Notes: a model not told the origin generated them from the letters alone. Positions 1 to 11,435 are shown, counted from the first letter of the stretch. The stretch: DNA of 64,000 nucleotides from Linanthus parryae (GCA_023055425.1 JALGPY010000001.1:138533368-138597367); one strand, 5' to 3'. A program made the numbers and translations.

Positions 1-530
1 TCCCCCGACATTGAGTGATAACTTAATTCAATATTTGATAATATTAATTACACTTAGTAATTTTTATGATTATATCATATAAATTTTATTTTATTTTTAT
101 TATTGATAAAAAATAATAATTTACTCACAATTGTTGAAAAGTATAGTTACGAAAAGTCACCGTTATCTTATTTTGTTCAAAATTTATTAAATTTTATCTT
201 TTATGCAATTAATAATTATAATTATTAAATTTAGAAACACGATTAAAAAAGCGTAAAATTTATTGAATCACAACGATACAAAAATAGCATTCAGGTACAA
301 AGCAAATATCACCATTTATTGTGCATAATTACTTTTCTTAGTATTTATAATTTATTTTTAAATTATTAAATATATATTAAAATTTTTTTTTGTTGGGTGG
401 TGGGAAAGGAATGGTTTGAAGATGAGTAATTGTTTGGGGGAGGGGGGAAATTGTGGGCCCGTGTGGGGAGGGGGAAGGGGAGGAGGAGGGGAGGGGAGGG
501 GGAAAATTCCATGGGTTGAAGATACCCTAA
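1..530. repeat. AT-rich block ending in a G-rich tract, possible MITE remnant
   Basis: Positions 1-400 are AT-rich with no credible coding region. Positions about 435-505 form a strongly G-rich tract of many runs of four to six G on the plus strand. The tract ends in a sequence reading gggttgaagatacc, which resembles the inverted end (gattgaagatgccc) of the MITE-like element at 33838-34563. That element also has an AT-rich core and a C-rich flank, so this may be another member cut by the window edge. The relation is by eye and weak. Confidence 0.3.
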
Positions 531-534
531 GAAG

Positions 535-870
535 ACAAATTTGGTCCACAAAACTATTATCGGTGATAGACCCCGCCCTAGACTAATAACATCACAAATA
601 GGGACTGTGGGTGGGGGCAAAATATACTTTCACCCTCTCAAGTTCCACACAAAGACACTTTCACCCCTTCCTATTTGGAAAACGAGACTTTCCCCTTCAT
701 TGTGCCCATACACCCCTCTATGTGTCATTCCATGTTCTGGGGGGGGGGGCAAATTTGTCCAAAAGAACTACTATCAGTGACAGACTCCCATCAGACACTA
801 ACGACGTCACAATTATGGAGTGTAGGTATCTCGGAATTTGGCTTAGTAAAGGGTTGAAAGTGTCATTTAG
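535..870. repeat. F1 MITE-like repeat, two overlapping partial copies
   Basis: This belongs to a dispersed short repeat family seen several times in the window, here called F1. Its ends read like gaaagtgtctttt and its inverted complement, and its middle holds a signature around gtgtcacaattaggg plus a stretch about a gap in 'aaactactatcggtgacgga'. The middle signature occurs twice here, near 540-610 and again near 755-830, with a C/T-rich end between at 625-700. This points to one copy inserted into or duplicated beside another. No protein is encoded; the open frames crossing it are chance. Related copies are at 33757-34757, 37625-37850 and 48770-49027. Confidence 0.45.
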
Positions 871-1264
871 CGTGTTCTGTTGTCCTAGTCGTTTTATCTT
901 CGTCACTTGGCTCAATTACCTGTCAACCAAGTGACTTTCAACCGTGTACTGTTAGTTTCGTCTCTTTTTTTTAATTTATATAATATGATGCTTCCTTCTA
1001 AGAAAAAAATGTTATCGTGATAGGAGGATTATTTTCTTCACCCCTCTCGTTGTTCCAGATAATAGAAACGAGACACTTAAGCCAATTGGTGGTGATGTTG
1101 GAGTGTACAAATGTTCACGAGTCGGTTGCAGCGATAGTTGCCGATTTGTTCTTCATAGAATTTTACAAATTGTATGGACAAGATTATGAAATGTGTAATG
1201 TTAAATCGTACTTCATGCTTGTTTTATTTATTATAATTGTTTATTTTTCTAGGGGAACACATTG
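871..1264. other. Intergenic, nothing recognised
   Basis: No gene, RNA or clear repeat structure is visible. Short open frames here have no recognisable motif. Confidence 0.5.
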
Positions 1265-1587
1265 AATTAATCAACTGAATAAATGGTTACATCATGACTA
1301 TTGGCTCCAAAAAGCCACTGTGGAAAATCTAAAATCAATTCTTCATCCTTTTGGAGCGTACGAGCATGAACTGCAAGTAAATTGGCCGATTGGTTTGCTT
1401 CACGACGGGTCCATTGTAGTGTTTCTAAATGAGCTCCGCTACTATCGTGAGATCCTCTGGGGGCCATCCTCTGTTTGCATGAGCTACCTCCTCATGTCAA
1501 AACTTTCGGACCCCTTATATCTAGACCTTCCTGTACTCGTTCTCCACAGCCAAATGGATGCCCATCCTCAAAGCAGATGCCTCCGCC
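1265..1587 (-). pseudogene. Decayed RNase H domain (LINE ORF2-type), downstream half
   Basis: Read on the minus strand, 1467 down to 1267 translates to a segment with WTRREANQSANLLAVHAR and a C-terminal FPQWLF, typical of the end of the plant RVT_3-type RNase H found in LINE ORF2 proteins (compare RREGNQAAHALA in the intact LINE at 50811-54971). Upstream of it on the same strand, 1587 to 1470 gives an EASALRMGIHLAVENEYRKV-like helix followed by stop codons, so the gene is broken. The domain continues on the far side of the inserted solo LTR, at 19963 to about 20050. It is the oldest layer of the nested stack. It could instead be a fragment of a host RNase H-like gene, but the RREAN motif and the setting favour a LINE. 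Confidence 0.5.
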
Positions 1588-2430
1588 TGTAATACCCCAT
1601 TTTGATTATAGGGGTAATAGGTGACTTTTCATATAGTTTAAATATCAATTATACGACGAGAAGGGAGGTAGTCGTAGTTTTGAAAAGTACACTATAGAAA
1701 AGTTGGGGGTAGAAGTTATAAATTGTAGAAGTTTTAAATACCTCATAAGCAATTTACTAAAAGATAATTAAATAATAATAATAATAATGATGAATAAAGA
1801 AATAAGTAAATTAATGAATAATTAAATAAAAAATTATGAGAGAGCATTCTCCCACTCACACTCAATCGTCTGATGGTTTTCCCCCAAAAACAAGGAGTCC
1901 TTGGGAACCTCAAAGTCTCCTCCTCCCCTCTTAAACCTCACCCTCTTCTTCTCCTTCTCCCGTCCATCCTCACCACCCGACAGACACACACCACCACCCA
2001 CAACACCACATCCCTCCCTCTCTTCTCCATCTATCTCTCTCTTCCTCTCTGTTTTGCCGACAAGAAGACACAGCAGCAGCAGCTTGCCGCTGCCTTCTCC
2101 GGCGACCCGCCACCAACACCATCGCCATCTCCACCGGCAACAACCCCATGGCCGCCACCACTTCCTCCTCCAGCTCTCTGCCTCTCTCTGTCTCTGTCTC
2201 TCCCTTTCCCTCTCCCCTGTTCCGCCGGCGAAAAGCAGAGGAAGCAGCAGCAGCGGCTTCACCGCTGCCTTCCCCGACGGCGACGACGCCGCCACCAACC
2301 ACCGGAGTCTCTCCCTCCCAGCCCACTCTCTCCATCTCTCTGCCTCCCTCCATCTCTCTCGCCGGTACAGCAGCAGCAACAACAGCGCCGGAGGAAACCA
2401 CCGGCCAGGAGGAGCCCGACCAGCGGCAAC

Positions 2431-3896
2431 TGATAACTCCATATTTGGAGTTATATTCTTATATGTTTCCTTACCGTTTTGCGTGTATTCCGATGCGTTT
2501 TGATAGATTTTGGATCATTTCTTGCTAAAGTTGAGCATGTTGAGTCTTTGCACGTTAATGATGAGTCCGGGCACTTTTTGCATTGATTTTGGCTATATTT
2601 TATCACGTTTGATCTTCCGGTATGTTTCTCGTGTTGTGGTTTTCAGGAACCGGGAGCTCGGGACGTGACATTGGAGCAAAAGTGAACTTCGGAAAGGTTG
2701 GAGGCTCAAAGGGATGCTCGGGAAGTGAAGACGAAAGGAAAAAGAGCAAGAAGTTGAAGATTGAATGGTGGAAGACCAGAAGTAATCGTACGTTTACCTC
2801 AAGGTATTCGTACGATTACCTTCATCCAGAAGTAATCGTACGATTACTTAGATGTAAACGTACGATTACCTATGAGGCAAGTAATCGTACGATTACATCA
2901 AGGTAATCGTACGATTACCTCTGCGGCCAGGATCGAATTTTTGGGCTGTTTTCGCTATTTTGGCATAGTTTTGGGAGTTTGAAGCCACAAAAGACTTAGG
3001 AAACATTGGGGAACGGGATTCAACATCAGAACACACCTTGGGAGTCGTGCTTGGAGTGCTTGGGAGCTAGGTCGAGAGCTTGGATCATCCGTTTGGCTTC
3101 TCTTCTTCTTTTCTTCTCTAGTTTTTGATACTTGATCATGAAACTTTGTATTATGAACATGATTATGAGTAACTAAACCCTTATTTTGGGATATCTCGTA
3201 GGAAACTAGGGTTTGATCACTACAACTTGTGGTTTATGGATTTACTCTCATGCTTTTGAGCTTAAATGATGATTTCTTCTTTAGTTATGTGTATTTTATG
3301 TTTCTAATTTATCTTTTCTATTGATAGACGTGTTAATAGGATTGTGCTAGGTTATGAACGATAGAGGAATCTACGTTCGTTGCCCGGAAAATTGAAATAC
3401 ACACTAGCCGTATCTAGGGTTGAGGAATCTTGCTAGTTAGCTAAGAACAAGAGTAGAAATTAGTATCGTAATGCGTGTTTGAACTTGAGTAAGCTAGAGG
3501 AATCAGTTACGATAGTTTAGGCATAGTTATTGGTTGTGACATCTTCAATATGCAATTGCTCGTTTAACTAGAATAAGAAATTATCGTGTTAGTAAAACAT
3601 AAATCCAACGTAGTGTGACATTCCTAGTGATCCGTAGAGATATCCTGAATTTAATCAAACTTGATACACAACAATATCAACTCGTGCTCGTTAATCTTGA
3701 AATAATTCTTTGAATTATTTGAGATAATTGTTATTTGAATTTTTAGTAGAATTAGGAACCACAAAACAACTGCGTTTTGCCCACATAAAGAACAAACTTA
3801 ATAGTTAGTTTGCACGAAGTCCCTTGGGTTCGACAAACCGGACTTTTCCGATTATTACTACACCGACAACTATGCACTTGCAGTTGGAGCGTGTCA
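2431..3896 (+). repeat. 5' LTR of the Athila-type element
   Basis: It begins TGATAACTCC and ends GAGCGTGTCA. The first 23 bases include a perfect inverted repeat (TAACTCCA, tatt, TGGAGTTA at 2434-2453). Positions 2782-2918 hold six copies of the 16-bp palindrome GTAATCGTACGATTAC or variants, starting at 2782, 2804, 2832, 2854, 2881 and 2903. They probably lie in U3. The U3/R/U5 borders cannot be set from the sequence alone. A 94-codon open frame across this region (2622-2906) also occurs in the 3' LTR and looks like chance. Confidence 0.93.
2782..2918. promoter_or_regulatory. Palindrome array in the 5' LTR
   Basis: Six copies of GTAATCGTACGATTAC-type 16-mers occur as three pairs with exactly 22-bp start-to-start spacing (2782/2804, 2832/2854, 2881/2903). 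The copies at 2832, 2881 and 2903 are perfect palindromes. The spacing of about two DNA turns and the dyad symmetry look like binding sites for a dimeric factor, but no function is known to me. Confidence 0.7.
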
Positions 3897-3902
3897 AGTT
3901 TT

Positions 3903-3920
3903 TGGCGCCGTTGCCGGGGA
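3903..3920 (+). other. Primer binding site for tRNA-Asp
   Basis: The 18 bases TGGCGCCGTTGCCGGGGA begin six bases after the 5' LTR. They are the complement of the 3' end (with CCA) of plant tRNA-Asp, the primer generally used by Athila-type elements. It would prime minus-strand DNA synthesis. Confidence 0.88.
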
Positions 3921-4034
3921 CTTCAGATAAATTAGCTATTATTTTTCTCTTTAGGGATTTACTTTTCAGTTTATATTTGTTACTCACCTGTTTTGTGTGT
4001 GTGATTCGTGTTTCAGGTCTGATTCATTTGGTGC

Positions 4035-7000
4035 ATGTCACGTTCTAGAGACGAGCCTTTGCATCCAACACTTGAAGACCCGGAATCCTTATTGCGAGCA
4101 CAGAATAGAGACAAGAGGAAAGCAAATTCAGTTCAAATGGACGAGCAAACTAGAGCTGAGTTTGAGAAGTTCCGCAAGGGCCTCGAAGATGCGGAAGCAG
4201 CTAGAGCTGCAGCTGTGGAGGATGCAGCAAATCGAGCAAGGGAAACTGAGGAGCTTAGGGCTCAAATGGCTGCAATGCAAGCCATGATTGATCGCATGAA
4301 TCCCCAGAATCCACAACAACTCCCTGGTGCAGAAATAGTTAATGGGAACAATGGAGGAGTTAATGGTGGAAACAACGGTGGCAATGGGAACAATGGGGCT
4401 AATAATCGGAACAATAATGGCCGGAACGTAGTAGAGCAAGTCAACAATGCTGAGGAGGATGACCGTCCTTTGGTGGACTACTTCAGAACTACACCGGATG
4501 GATATCAGCCTACCATTGTCAGGCCGCAGATTAATGCCGCGCATTTCGAGATTCGCCAACCGTTGATTAATATGGTTAGGGATGAGTGCTTATTCACGGG
4601 AGCCTCGAGTGATGATCCACATCAGCACTTGCTCAACTTCGAGCAGATTACTTCTACCATGTATGACCAGAGAGTGCCAATCGAGACTATAAAGCTCATG
4701 CTTTTCCCCTTCTCTTTATCGGGAAAGGCAAAGACATGGCTTATGGAACTTCCAGCAGACAGCATAGTTACATGGGCAGATTGTAGCAGAGAGTTTCTCA
4801 GGAAGTATCTTCCACCATCTAAGGTTGCTCAACGGATGGCTGACATAACCACATTTAAACAGCAGGAAGATGATTCTCTGGGTGACACGTGGAGAAAGTT
4901 CAACCAGCTCCTTCGCAGATGCCCTACTCATGGGGAGCCATGGTATAAACTTCTTCACTATTTTTATAATGCTTTGGACAGGGAGACTGCTAGTGAACTA
5001 GACATGATGGCTCAAGGCAATTTTATGGGGATGGGACTACAGAGATGTCGTGATTTGCTAGATAATGTAGCAAAACGTGAATCCACGAGGTCTGAAACTC
5101 GTAGAAGCACGAAATCAGATGGAGCATTGGTTAGTCAGATTGAGTCTATGGTGGAACAGAAATTTGAACATCAGATGGCAGTTATGACATCGGCTTTCAG
5201 TCATTTGAATCCATCGGCACAGGTGAAGTCAGTGGGAGAGATGGTAGCAGATGCAAATCAGGGATATGGGGATGGCATTGAAGACGTGAATTACATGGGT
5301 CAACAAAGACAGCAGCAATGGCCAAACACCTATCATCCTAACAATCGCAATCACCCCAACTTTAGCTATGCCAATCCGAATAGTGGTTTATATGCGCCAG
5401 GTCATAGGCCAAATGTTCCATACCAAGCTCAGAGACAGGCTCCACAACAACAGGCTTCAGCCCCACCCTCAGAAGAACAGGATACAAATGCGATATTGAG
5501 GAAACTGTTAGCTAGCAACGACAAGATTGAGAGTAAAATTGTTGCAATGGAAGCCTCGTTAAAGAATCATGAGACACAAATTGGCCAAATAGCTAATCAG
5601 AATCCTCGACTTCCGCCAGGTATACTCCCGTCTAACACTATTACTCCAACTGAGCAATTGAAGGCTATCACTACTCGCAGTGGGACCACTACCCAGGATC
5701 CCCCATATCCTACCCATGCGCGAGCTGAGGCGACTAAGGCCACTGAAAAAGCCTTAGATGAAGAGATTCCCGTGTCTACCGTGATTCCCCAATCAAAGGA
5801 CACGGTGAGGAAGTCGGATGAGAAACAGAAGCCAAGGGAGGAATACAGTGTGCGAGTGCCATACCCGCAGAGATTGAAGAGTCAAGAAGATGCCAAGCAT
5901 TTCAAGAAGTTTGTGGATATCTTCAAGAAACTGCACATTAATATACCTTTTGCGGAGGCCATTTCACAAATGCCGAAATATGCCAAGTTTCTCAAGGACC
6001 TCCTTTCTAATAGGAGGCGCATGGATGACTTTGAAACCGTGACCCTGAATGAGGAGTGTAGCGCAGTTGTGCAAAAGGCGCTACCAAAGAAGATGAAATA
6101 TCCGGGCGGTTTCATCATTCCTGTTACATTGGGTGATGCATTTCATGGGAGGGCATTATGTGAGCTGGGTGCAAGTATTAATTTGATGCCCACATCGGTT
6201 TTTGAGCAACTTGGTGTGGGAGATCCTAAGCCTACCAGGATGTGCTTGCAGATGGCTGATCGCACTATAAAACGCCCCAGGGGTGTTTTAGAGGATGTAT
6301 TAGTGAGAGTTGAAGGACTCATCTTCCCAGCGGATTTTGTGATCTTAGACATGGAGGCTGACGATGATGTTCCTCTTATTTTGGGCCGCCCATTCTTAGC
6401 TACTGGGAGGACTATCATTGATGTGGCCAATGGAGAGCTAACTATGCAGATCAACGATGAGAAGGTGGCCTTCAATGTATTTGAGGCTATGAAGTTTCCC
6501 GCATATGCGGTAAGTGAGCAATGCTTCGGGGTGGAGGCATACACGCCGGACGAAGATGATGATATTTTATTGGAGCAGCTATATGAGGAGCTTGTTCTAC
6601 TTGATTCCAGCGAGAAAGAGCAAGCATTTGATGTTCATTGGCGTCAGCCCCTACCCCTCTTTAATGAGGGAAGCAGGAAGATTCTTACTCCTTCTCTTAT
6701 TACTGCTCCTATTTTAGAATTAAAGCCTTTACCTGTACATTTGAAATATCTATACTTGGGATCTAATGAGTCTTTACCTGTGATTGTGTCTGCATGTTTG
6801 GACAGGGAACAGGAGGAGCAGCTTCTCAAGGTACTACAGGAGAGAAAGGCAGCTATGGGATGGACCATAGCGGATATCAAGGGGATCAGCCCCACAGTTT
6901 GCCAGCACAAGATTCGGCTCATGGAAGACAAGAAGCCGGTAGTTCAGTTTCAGCGCCGCCTCAATCCTCACATGCAGGAGGTGGTGAAGAAAGAGGTGCT

Positions 7001-9608
7001 TAAATGGTTGGAGGCGGGCATCATTTATCCGATTTCCGACAGCACATGGACTAGCCCGGTACAATGTGTCCCTAAGAAGGGGGGTATAACTGTGGTGGAA
7101 GGGGAAAAAGGTGATCAAATCGCTACGCGTACTGTTACTGGGTGGAGAGTTTGCATGGATTACCGCAAACTCAATGATGCCAATTTGAAGGATCATTTTC
7201 CCCTTCCATTCGTTGATCAGATGCTTGATAGGCTAGCACATCACTCTCATTATTGCTTTTTGGATGGGTACTCCGGGTACAACCAGATAGCAATTGAGCC
7301 AGCTGACCAGGAGAAGACGACATTCACTTGTCCTTATGGGACTTTCGCTTTTAGACGCATGCCTTTTGGGTTATGCAACGCACCTGCTACGTTTCAAAGG
7401 TGTATGATGTCGATCTTCTCTGATATGATGGAGCAGAACTTTGAAGTGTTCATGGACGACTTCTCGCTCTATGGTGATGGATTCGAAGACTGCCTGCAGC
7501 AGTTGGCCCGGGTTCTTGATAGATGCATTGACACCAACCTAGTGCTCAACTGGGAGAAGTGTCACTTCATGGTTACCGAGGGTATTGTTTTGGGCCACAA
7601 GATCTCCAGCAAAGGATTAGAGGTGGATAGAGCCAAGATTGAGGTTATTGAGAAGCTTCCTTACCCTACCTCTGTTAAAGGGGTAAGGAGTTTCTTGGGA
7701 CATGCAGGGTTCTATCGGCGCTTCATTAAAGACTTCTCGAAGATCACGAAACCTTTGTGTGGATTGCTTGAGAAGGACGCAGTTTTTGATTTTAATGCGG
7801 AGTGCAAGTCGGCTTTTGATTTGCTCAAGGAAAAGCTGATTAGCGCGCCTATCATCACCACACCAGACTGGTCCCTACCATTTGAGCTCATGTGTGATGC
7901 TAGTGACTATGCGGTGGGAGCAGTTCTAGGCCAGCAGAAAGATAAGGTAGCTCACGTCATTTATTATGCCAGTCGTACTCTTAATGATGCACAGGTTAAT
8001 TATGCTACCACGGAGAAAGAGATGTTGGCTATCATATTTGCGTTGGACAAGTTTCGTCCATATCTTGTGGGTTCTCAGGTGACGATCTTCACGGACCATT
8101 CAGCCCTCAAGTACCTTCTCACCAAGAAGGACGCCAAGCCAAGATTGATCCGGTGGGTGTTGTTGATGCAAGAGTTCGATGTGGTGATCAAAGATAAAAA
8201 GGGGGTAGAAAATGTGGTTGCAGATCATTTGTCGAGACTGGAGAACGATAAGCAGGAAGATTTGCCGATTCGAGAGGATTTTCCAGATGAGCAGCTCATG
8301 GTTGTGGTTGCAGCTGTGCCTTGGTTTGCTGACTTGGCAAATTTCAAGGCACTCAACATTGTGCCCAAGGACCTGAATTATCACCAGAGGAAGAAGTTCT
8401 TTGCAGACGCGCGACAGTATTTCTGGGATGATCCTTATTTGTTCAAGTTGGGGGCGGACAATGTATTGCGGAGATGTGTTGCGGAACCGGACACGTTGGA
8501 GATCCTTAGACACTGCCACGAGTTGAACTGTGGGGGACATTTCGGCAAATCACGCACAGTTGCGAAGGTACTTCAGAGTGGTTTCTATTGGCCAACCTTG
8601 CATAAAGACGCCCATCTATTTGTACAGCAGTGTGACCGATGCCAAAGAACAGGTAATATCTCTAACCGAAATGAAATGCCTCAAAATTTCGTGTTAGAAG
8701 TAGAACCGTTTGATGTGTGGGGGATTGATTTTATGGGGCCATTCCCATCGTCGCTTGGTAATCTGTATATTTTGTTGGTTGTTGATTATGTCACCAAATG
8801 GGTGGAGGCTCTGGCTTGTCCAAAGAATGATAGTGCTACAGTCGAGAGATTCTTACGCAAAAATATCTTCACAAGATTTGGAACTCCCAGAGCCATTATT
8901 AGCGACGAGGGATCACACTTTGTGAACAAGGTTTTTGCCAATACCTTGAGCAAGTATGGGGTAAAAACACACAAAATCTCATTGGCCTACCATCCACAAT
9001 CCAATGGACAAGCTGAAGTGTCTAACCGTGAAATAAAGGGGATTCTAGAGAAAACTGTCAATCCAGGGCGCAAAGACTGGGCTCTACACTTGGATGATAG
9101 TTTATGGGCATACCGGACTGCATACAAGACTCCCCTAGGCATGTCTCCCTACCAACTAGTTTTTGGGAAATCATGTCATCTGCCGGTGGAACTGGAGCAC
9201 AAAGCGTTTTGGGCGCTAAAGAAATTAAATTTGGATGCTAAGCTCTCTGGTGAGCAAAGGAAGCAGGCATTGCTTGAGTTAGAAGAACACAGGTTGATGG
9301 CATATCAGAGTGCCAAGATATACAAAGAGAGGACCAAGCAATGGCATGACAAGCATATCATTCCACGAGATTTCAGAGTGGGCCAGAAGGTATTGATATT
9401 CAACGCCCGACTGAAACTGTTTCCGGGCAAGCTGAAATCAAGGTGGAGTGGTCCATTTACAATTACAGAGGTTTACCCATGGGGATCGCTCGAGGTAGAA
9501 GCTGAGAATGGGAACAGGTTCAAGGTAAATGGACAGCGAGCAAAACCGTACGTGGACGGGAATTTCATTGGGGTTATCGAGAGCCTCAAACCAATTCCCG
9601 ATATCTGA
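4035..9608 (+). CDS. Athila-type Gag-Pol polyprotein, 1857 aa
   Basis: A single uninterrupted frame encodes Gag, protease, reverse transcriptase, RNase H and integrase. The start is the first ATG of the frame (MSRSRDEP). Gag occupies about residues 1-480: a charged coiled-coil-like start, an Asn/Gly-rich linker (about 100-135) and the conserved capsid block with [11 protein letters not shown]; no CCHC knuckle is seen. The protease site near residue 710 reads [11 protein letters not shown], with Glu (codon 6162-6164) where the catalytic Asp is expected. Reverse transcriptase has [13 protein letters not shown] and the FMDDF active site near residue 1139. RNase H follows, with [14 protein letters not shown] and [11 protein letters not shown] (near 1352). 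Integrase has an HHCC region (about 1492-1537) and the D, D, E residues within [16 protein letters not shown] and [10 protein letters not shown]. No chromodomain is seen. Apart from the protease residue all catalytic motifs look complete. Confidence 0.95.
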   Translation: MSRSRDEPLHPTLEDPESLLRAQNRDKRKANSVQMDEQTRAEFEKFRKGLEDAEAARAAAVEDAANRARETEELRAQMAAMQAMIDRMNPQNPQQLPGAEIVNGNNGGVNGGNNGGNGNNGANNRNNNGRNVVEQVNNAEEDDRPLVDYFRTTPDGYQPTIVRPQINAAHFEIRQPLINMVRDECLFTGASSDDPHQHLLNFEQITSTMYDQRVPIETIKLMLFPFSLSGKAKTWLMELPADSIVTWADCSREFLRKYLPPSKVAQRMADITTFKQQEDDSLGDTWRKFNQLLRRCPTHGEPWYKLLHYFYNALDRETASELDMMAQGNFMGMGLQRCRDLLDNVAKRESTRSETRRSTKSDGALVSQIESMVEQKFEHQMAVMTSAFSHLNPSAQVKSVGEMVADANQGYGDGIEDVNYMGQQRQQQWPNTYHPNNRNHPNFSYANPNSGLYAPGHRPNVPYQAQRQAPQQQASAPPSEEQDTNAILRKLLASNDKIESKIVAMEASLKNHETQIGQIANQNPRLPPGILPSNTITPTEQLKAITTRSGTTTQDPPYPTHARAEATKATEKALDEEIPVSTVIPQSKDTVRKSDEKQKPREEYSVRVPYPQRLKSQEDAKHFKKFVDIFKKLHINIPFAEAISQMPKYAKFLKDLLSNRRRMDDFETVTLNEECSAVVQKALPKKMKYPGGFIIPVTLGDAFHGRALCELGASINLMPTSVFEQLGVGDPKPTRMCLQMADRTIKRPRGVLEDVLVRVEGLIFPADFVILDMEADDDVPLILGRPFLATGRTIIDVANGELTMQINDEKVAFNVFEAMKFPAYAVSEQCFGVEAYTPDEDDDILLEQLYEELVLLDSSEKEQAFDVHWRQPLPLFNEGSRKILTPSLITAPILELKPLPVHLKYLYLGSNESLPVIVSACLDREQEEQLLKVLQERKAAMGWTIADIKGISPTVCQHKIRLMEDKKPVVQFQRRLNPHMQEVVKKEVLKWLEAGIIYPISDSTWTSPVQCVPKKGGITVVEGEKGDQIATRTVTGWRVCMDYRKLNDANLKDHFPLPFVDQMLDRLAHHSHYCFLDGYSGYNQIAIEPADQEKTTFTCPYGTFAFRRMPFGLCNAPATFQRCMMSIFSDMMEQNFEVFMDDFSLYGDGFEDCLQQLARVLDRCIDTNLVLNWEKCHFMVTEGIVLGHKISSKGLEVDRAKIEVIEKLPYPTSVKGVRSFLGHAGFYRRFIKDFSKITKPLCGLLEKDAVFDFNAECKSAFDLLKEKLISAPIITTPDWSLPFELMCDASDYAVGAVLGQQKDKVAHVIYYASRTLNDAQVNYATTEKEMLAIIFALDKFRPYLVGSQVTIFTDHSALKYLLTKKDAKPRLIRWVLLMQEFDVVIKDKKGVENVVADHLSRLENDKQEDLPIREDFPDEQLMVVVAAVPWFADLANFKALNIVPKDLNYHQRKKFFADARQYFWDDPYLFKLGADNVLRRCVAEPDTLEILRHCHELNCGGHFGKSRTVAKVLQSGFYWPTLHKDAHLFVQQCDRCQRTGNISNRNEMPQNFVLEVEPFDVWGIDFMGPFPSSLGNLYILLVVDYVTKWVEALACPKNDSATVERFLRKNIFTRFGTPRAIISDEGSHFVNKVFANTLSKYGVKTHKISLAYHPQSNGQAEVSNREIKGILEKTVNPGRKDWALHLDDSLWAYRTAYKTPLGMSPYQLVFGKSCHLPVELEHKAFWALKKLNLDAKLSGEQRKQALLELEEHRLMAYQSAKIYKERTKQWHDKHIIPRDFRVGQKVLIFNARLKLFPGKLKSRWSGPFTITEVYPWGSLEVEAENGNRFKVNGQRAKPYVDGNFIGVIESLKPIPDI

Positions 9609-9639
9609 GCTCATTTGAGGTAACTTGGTCGGGCCGTCG

Positions 9640-9680
9640 ACCTTAAATTACAAAGCGCTTGTTGGGAGGCAACCCAACCT
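9640..9680 (+). promoter_or_regulatory. Hairpin motif just downstream of pol
   Basis: About 40 bases after the pol stop lies an AAAGCGCTTGTTGGGAGGC-type sequence. GTTGGG at 9661-9666 pairs with CCCAAC at 9673-9678 across a six-base loop. As far as I remember, a near-identical motif follows pol in many Athila-type elements. A role in processing or translation of the downstream ORF is a guess. Confidence 0.5.
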
Positions 9681-9739
9681 ATTTACTGCATAGTGTAGAT
9701 TTCAATACTGTTTTGTTATTTGATTTTGTTCTAACTATT

Positions 9740-10700
9740 TGAGAGGTGCGAGAGAGTGGATTTAATATCTTCAATGAGTATGTGCAGGAATTCTAGGTGG
9801 AAGGCCTATTCCGGATCCCCCTTCTTGATACGCGAGTGAAGAATTGCACGAACAACGAGAAAAAGCAAGCCAAAACGCGTATCGGGACCCGGAATGAAGA
9901 AATGGATGAATGACGCCATTCTTACACGTACTCAACACACGCACCTGGGGGAGATCAAGTTTCCGGACTCCCCTTCTTGATATACGCGAAGAAGACGTAA
10001 AGAAAATGAGAAAGCTGGGACAATGGCACGGATTACGAGGTAAATTTTTGAAGACAGGACTGTGAGCTGATTTGAACAGTGCCATAGTGTGGGGGTGCTC
10101 GAGAGCTTTCTGTGGATAGGTGGATCGCGTATATCGGAGTCCGGACGAAGAAGTTATGCCAAAAAGGATGTTGCGAAGAGGAAAAGGGAGCCAAAAAGCA
10201 TCCGGAATTGCCAAACGGGTCTTTAGAAGCGCAAAATTGAAGAATGAAAGGTTCCCCGGACTTTGGGAATCTTTTATACCATAAATGGAGTCTCGAGGTC
10301 GAGGAGATCCATGACAAATCAAAGAAACGAGCAAAAACGACGAAAAAGGATGCTAAAAGGCGTCCAAAAGCATCCGGAAATGCAAAACAAGCCTTTGGAA
10401 GCGTAAAATTGAAGAATGAAAGGTTCCCCGGACTTTGGGAATTTTTCTACATGAGAAGAGATCCCGCACTCCCCATCTTGATGAAGGTGATTGCAAAATT
10501 TTGAAGAAAACGACAAATTGGGCACAATTTGGATATTTTTCGCGTAATTAAGCGATAATTGAGGAAAGACGGGAAAACGATCCGGAAACGGGACGTTATT
10601 TTTACGACCAAGACATACGTCGGAAAAGGGATCCAAAGGTGCAAAAATCACACTCATCGGAGTTCGGGATCAAAATACGAGGTAAAGGTTATATTTTGGC
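9740..10700. repeat. Athila-element spacer with degenerate tandem repeats
   Basis: No coding region is convincing here. A segment around gaatgaaaggttccccgg occurs at about 10240 and again at about 10412. The two units have a 172-bp period and share preceding text about aaaagcatccgga. Similar weaker phrases (ggactccccttcttgata, tccggatcccccttcttg) recur at about 9813 and 9971. This is repeat-driven spacer between pol and the 3' ORF. Confidence 0.55.
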
Positions 10701-10727
10701 TATTAAAATTTTTTCTCCTGCACAAAA

Positions 10728-11093
10728 GTAATCGTACGATTACCGTACGTTTACTTTTGCCTTAGAAAATTTTTTGATGTTGAATTCTAAAGAAAAGTCA
10801 CTGCCCATTCGTACGAAAGTAATCGCACGATTACTTTAAAGTAATCGTACGATTACCTTAAAGTAATTGCACGGTTACCTTAAAAGTAATCGCACGGTTA
10901 CTTAAAAGTAACCGTACGGTTACTTTAAAAGTAATCGTACGATCACTTAGAAGTAATCGTACGATTACTTCTTACTTAGAAAAAATTTTGATGTTGAATT
11001 CTAAAGAAAAGTCACTGCCCATTCGTAGCACAAGTAATCGCACGATTACTTTCAAGTAATCGTACGATTACCTGAAAGTAATCGTACGATTAC
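10728..11093. promoter_or_regulatory. Palindrome array in the Athila internal spacer
   Basis: Eleven 16-mers related to GTAATCGTACGATTAC start at 10728, 10819, 10841, 10863, 10886, 10908, 10931, 10953, 11034, 11056 and 11078. The blocks 10819-10968 and 11034-11093 keep a 22-23-bp spacing. The copy at 10908 reads GTAACCGTACGGTTAC, still a perfect palindrome through paired changes. The array is partly duplicated: text from about 10761 (ttgatgttgaattctaaag and the start of the array) recurs from about 10975, a 214-bp period. The same motif lies in both LTRs. Confidence 0.7.
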
Positions 11094-11180
11094 TTTCTTA
11101 CGGGCAGTCAATGGGGTTTAAAACAAAACTTTTTCTATTATTCTCTCCATCTTCATCCCGTCGACTCTTCTCCTCTCCTC

Positions 11181-11435
11181 TGCAATCACCACCAAGAACA
11201 CAACCTCCAGCCACCACCACCTGCCACCACCGCCGCCTCACCGTCCGCCGCACATCCTCCACAATCTCTCACCAACACCATCAGCTTCGTCTCTCTCTCT
11301 CTCTCTCCTCTGCAATCACCACCAAGAACACAACCTCCAGCCACCACCACCTGCCACCACCGCCGCCTCACCGTCCGCCGCACATCCTCCACAATCTCTC
11401 ACCAACACCATCAGCTTCGTCTCTCTCTCTCTCAC
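11181..11435. repeat. 130-bp tandem duplication, CT/CCA-rich
   Basis: The segment starting tgcaatcaccaccaagaaca at 11181 is repeated from 11311 almost without change, ending in a CT-dinucleotide run. It makes a long chance open frame rich in Pro, Ser and His (11111-11623), which I do not accept as a gene. It lies between the palindrome array and the 3' ORF. Confidence 0.7.

Noticed and set aside
1834..2528. Long open frames on both strands rich in Arg, Ser, Pro and Glu
   Set aside because: They arise from CT-rich, low-complexity sequence inside the solo LTR and overlap on both strands without any domain motif.
3903..3920. Match to the 3' end of tRNA-Asp
   Set aside because: Only 18 bases on the complementary sense right after an LTR; it is a primer binding site, not a tRNA gene.
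8100..8540. 146-codon minus-strand frame inside gag-pol
   Set aside because: It is a shadow of the RNase H/integrase coding sequence.
4035..9608. A -1 or +1 frameshift or stop between gag and pol
   Set aside because: The frame is continuous from Gag to integrase, so no recoding is needed.
10728..11093. CRISPR-like look of regularly spaced short repeats
   Set aside because: The genome is a plant; the repeats are palindromes separated by only six or seven similar bases, not unique spacers, and no cas genes exist.
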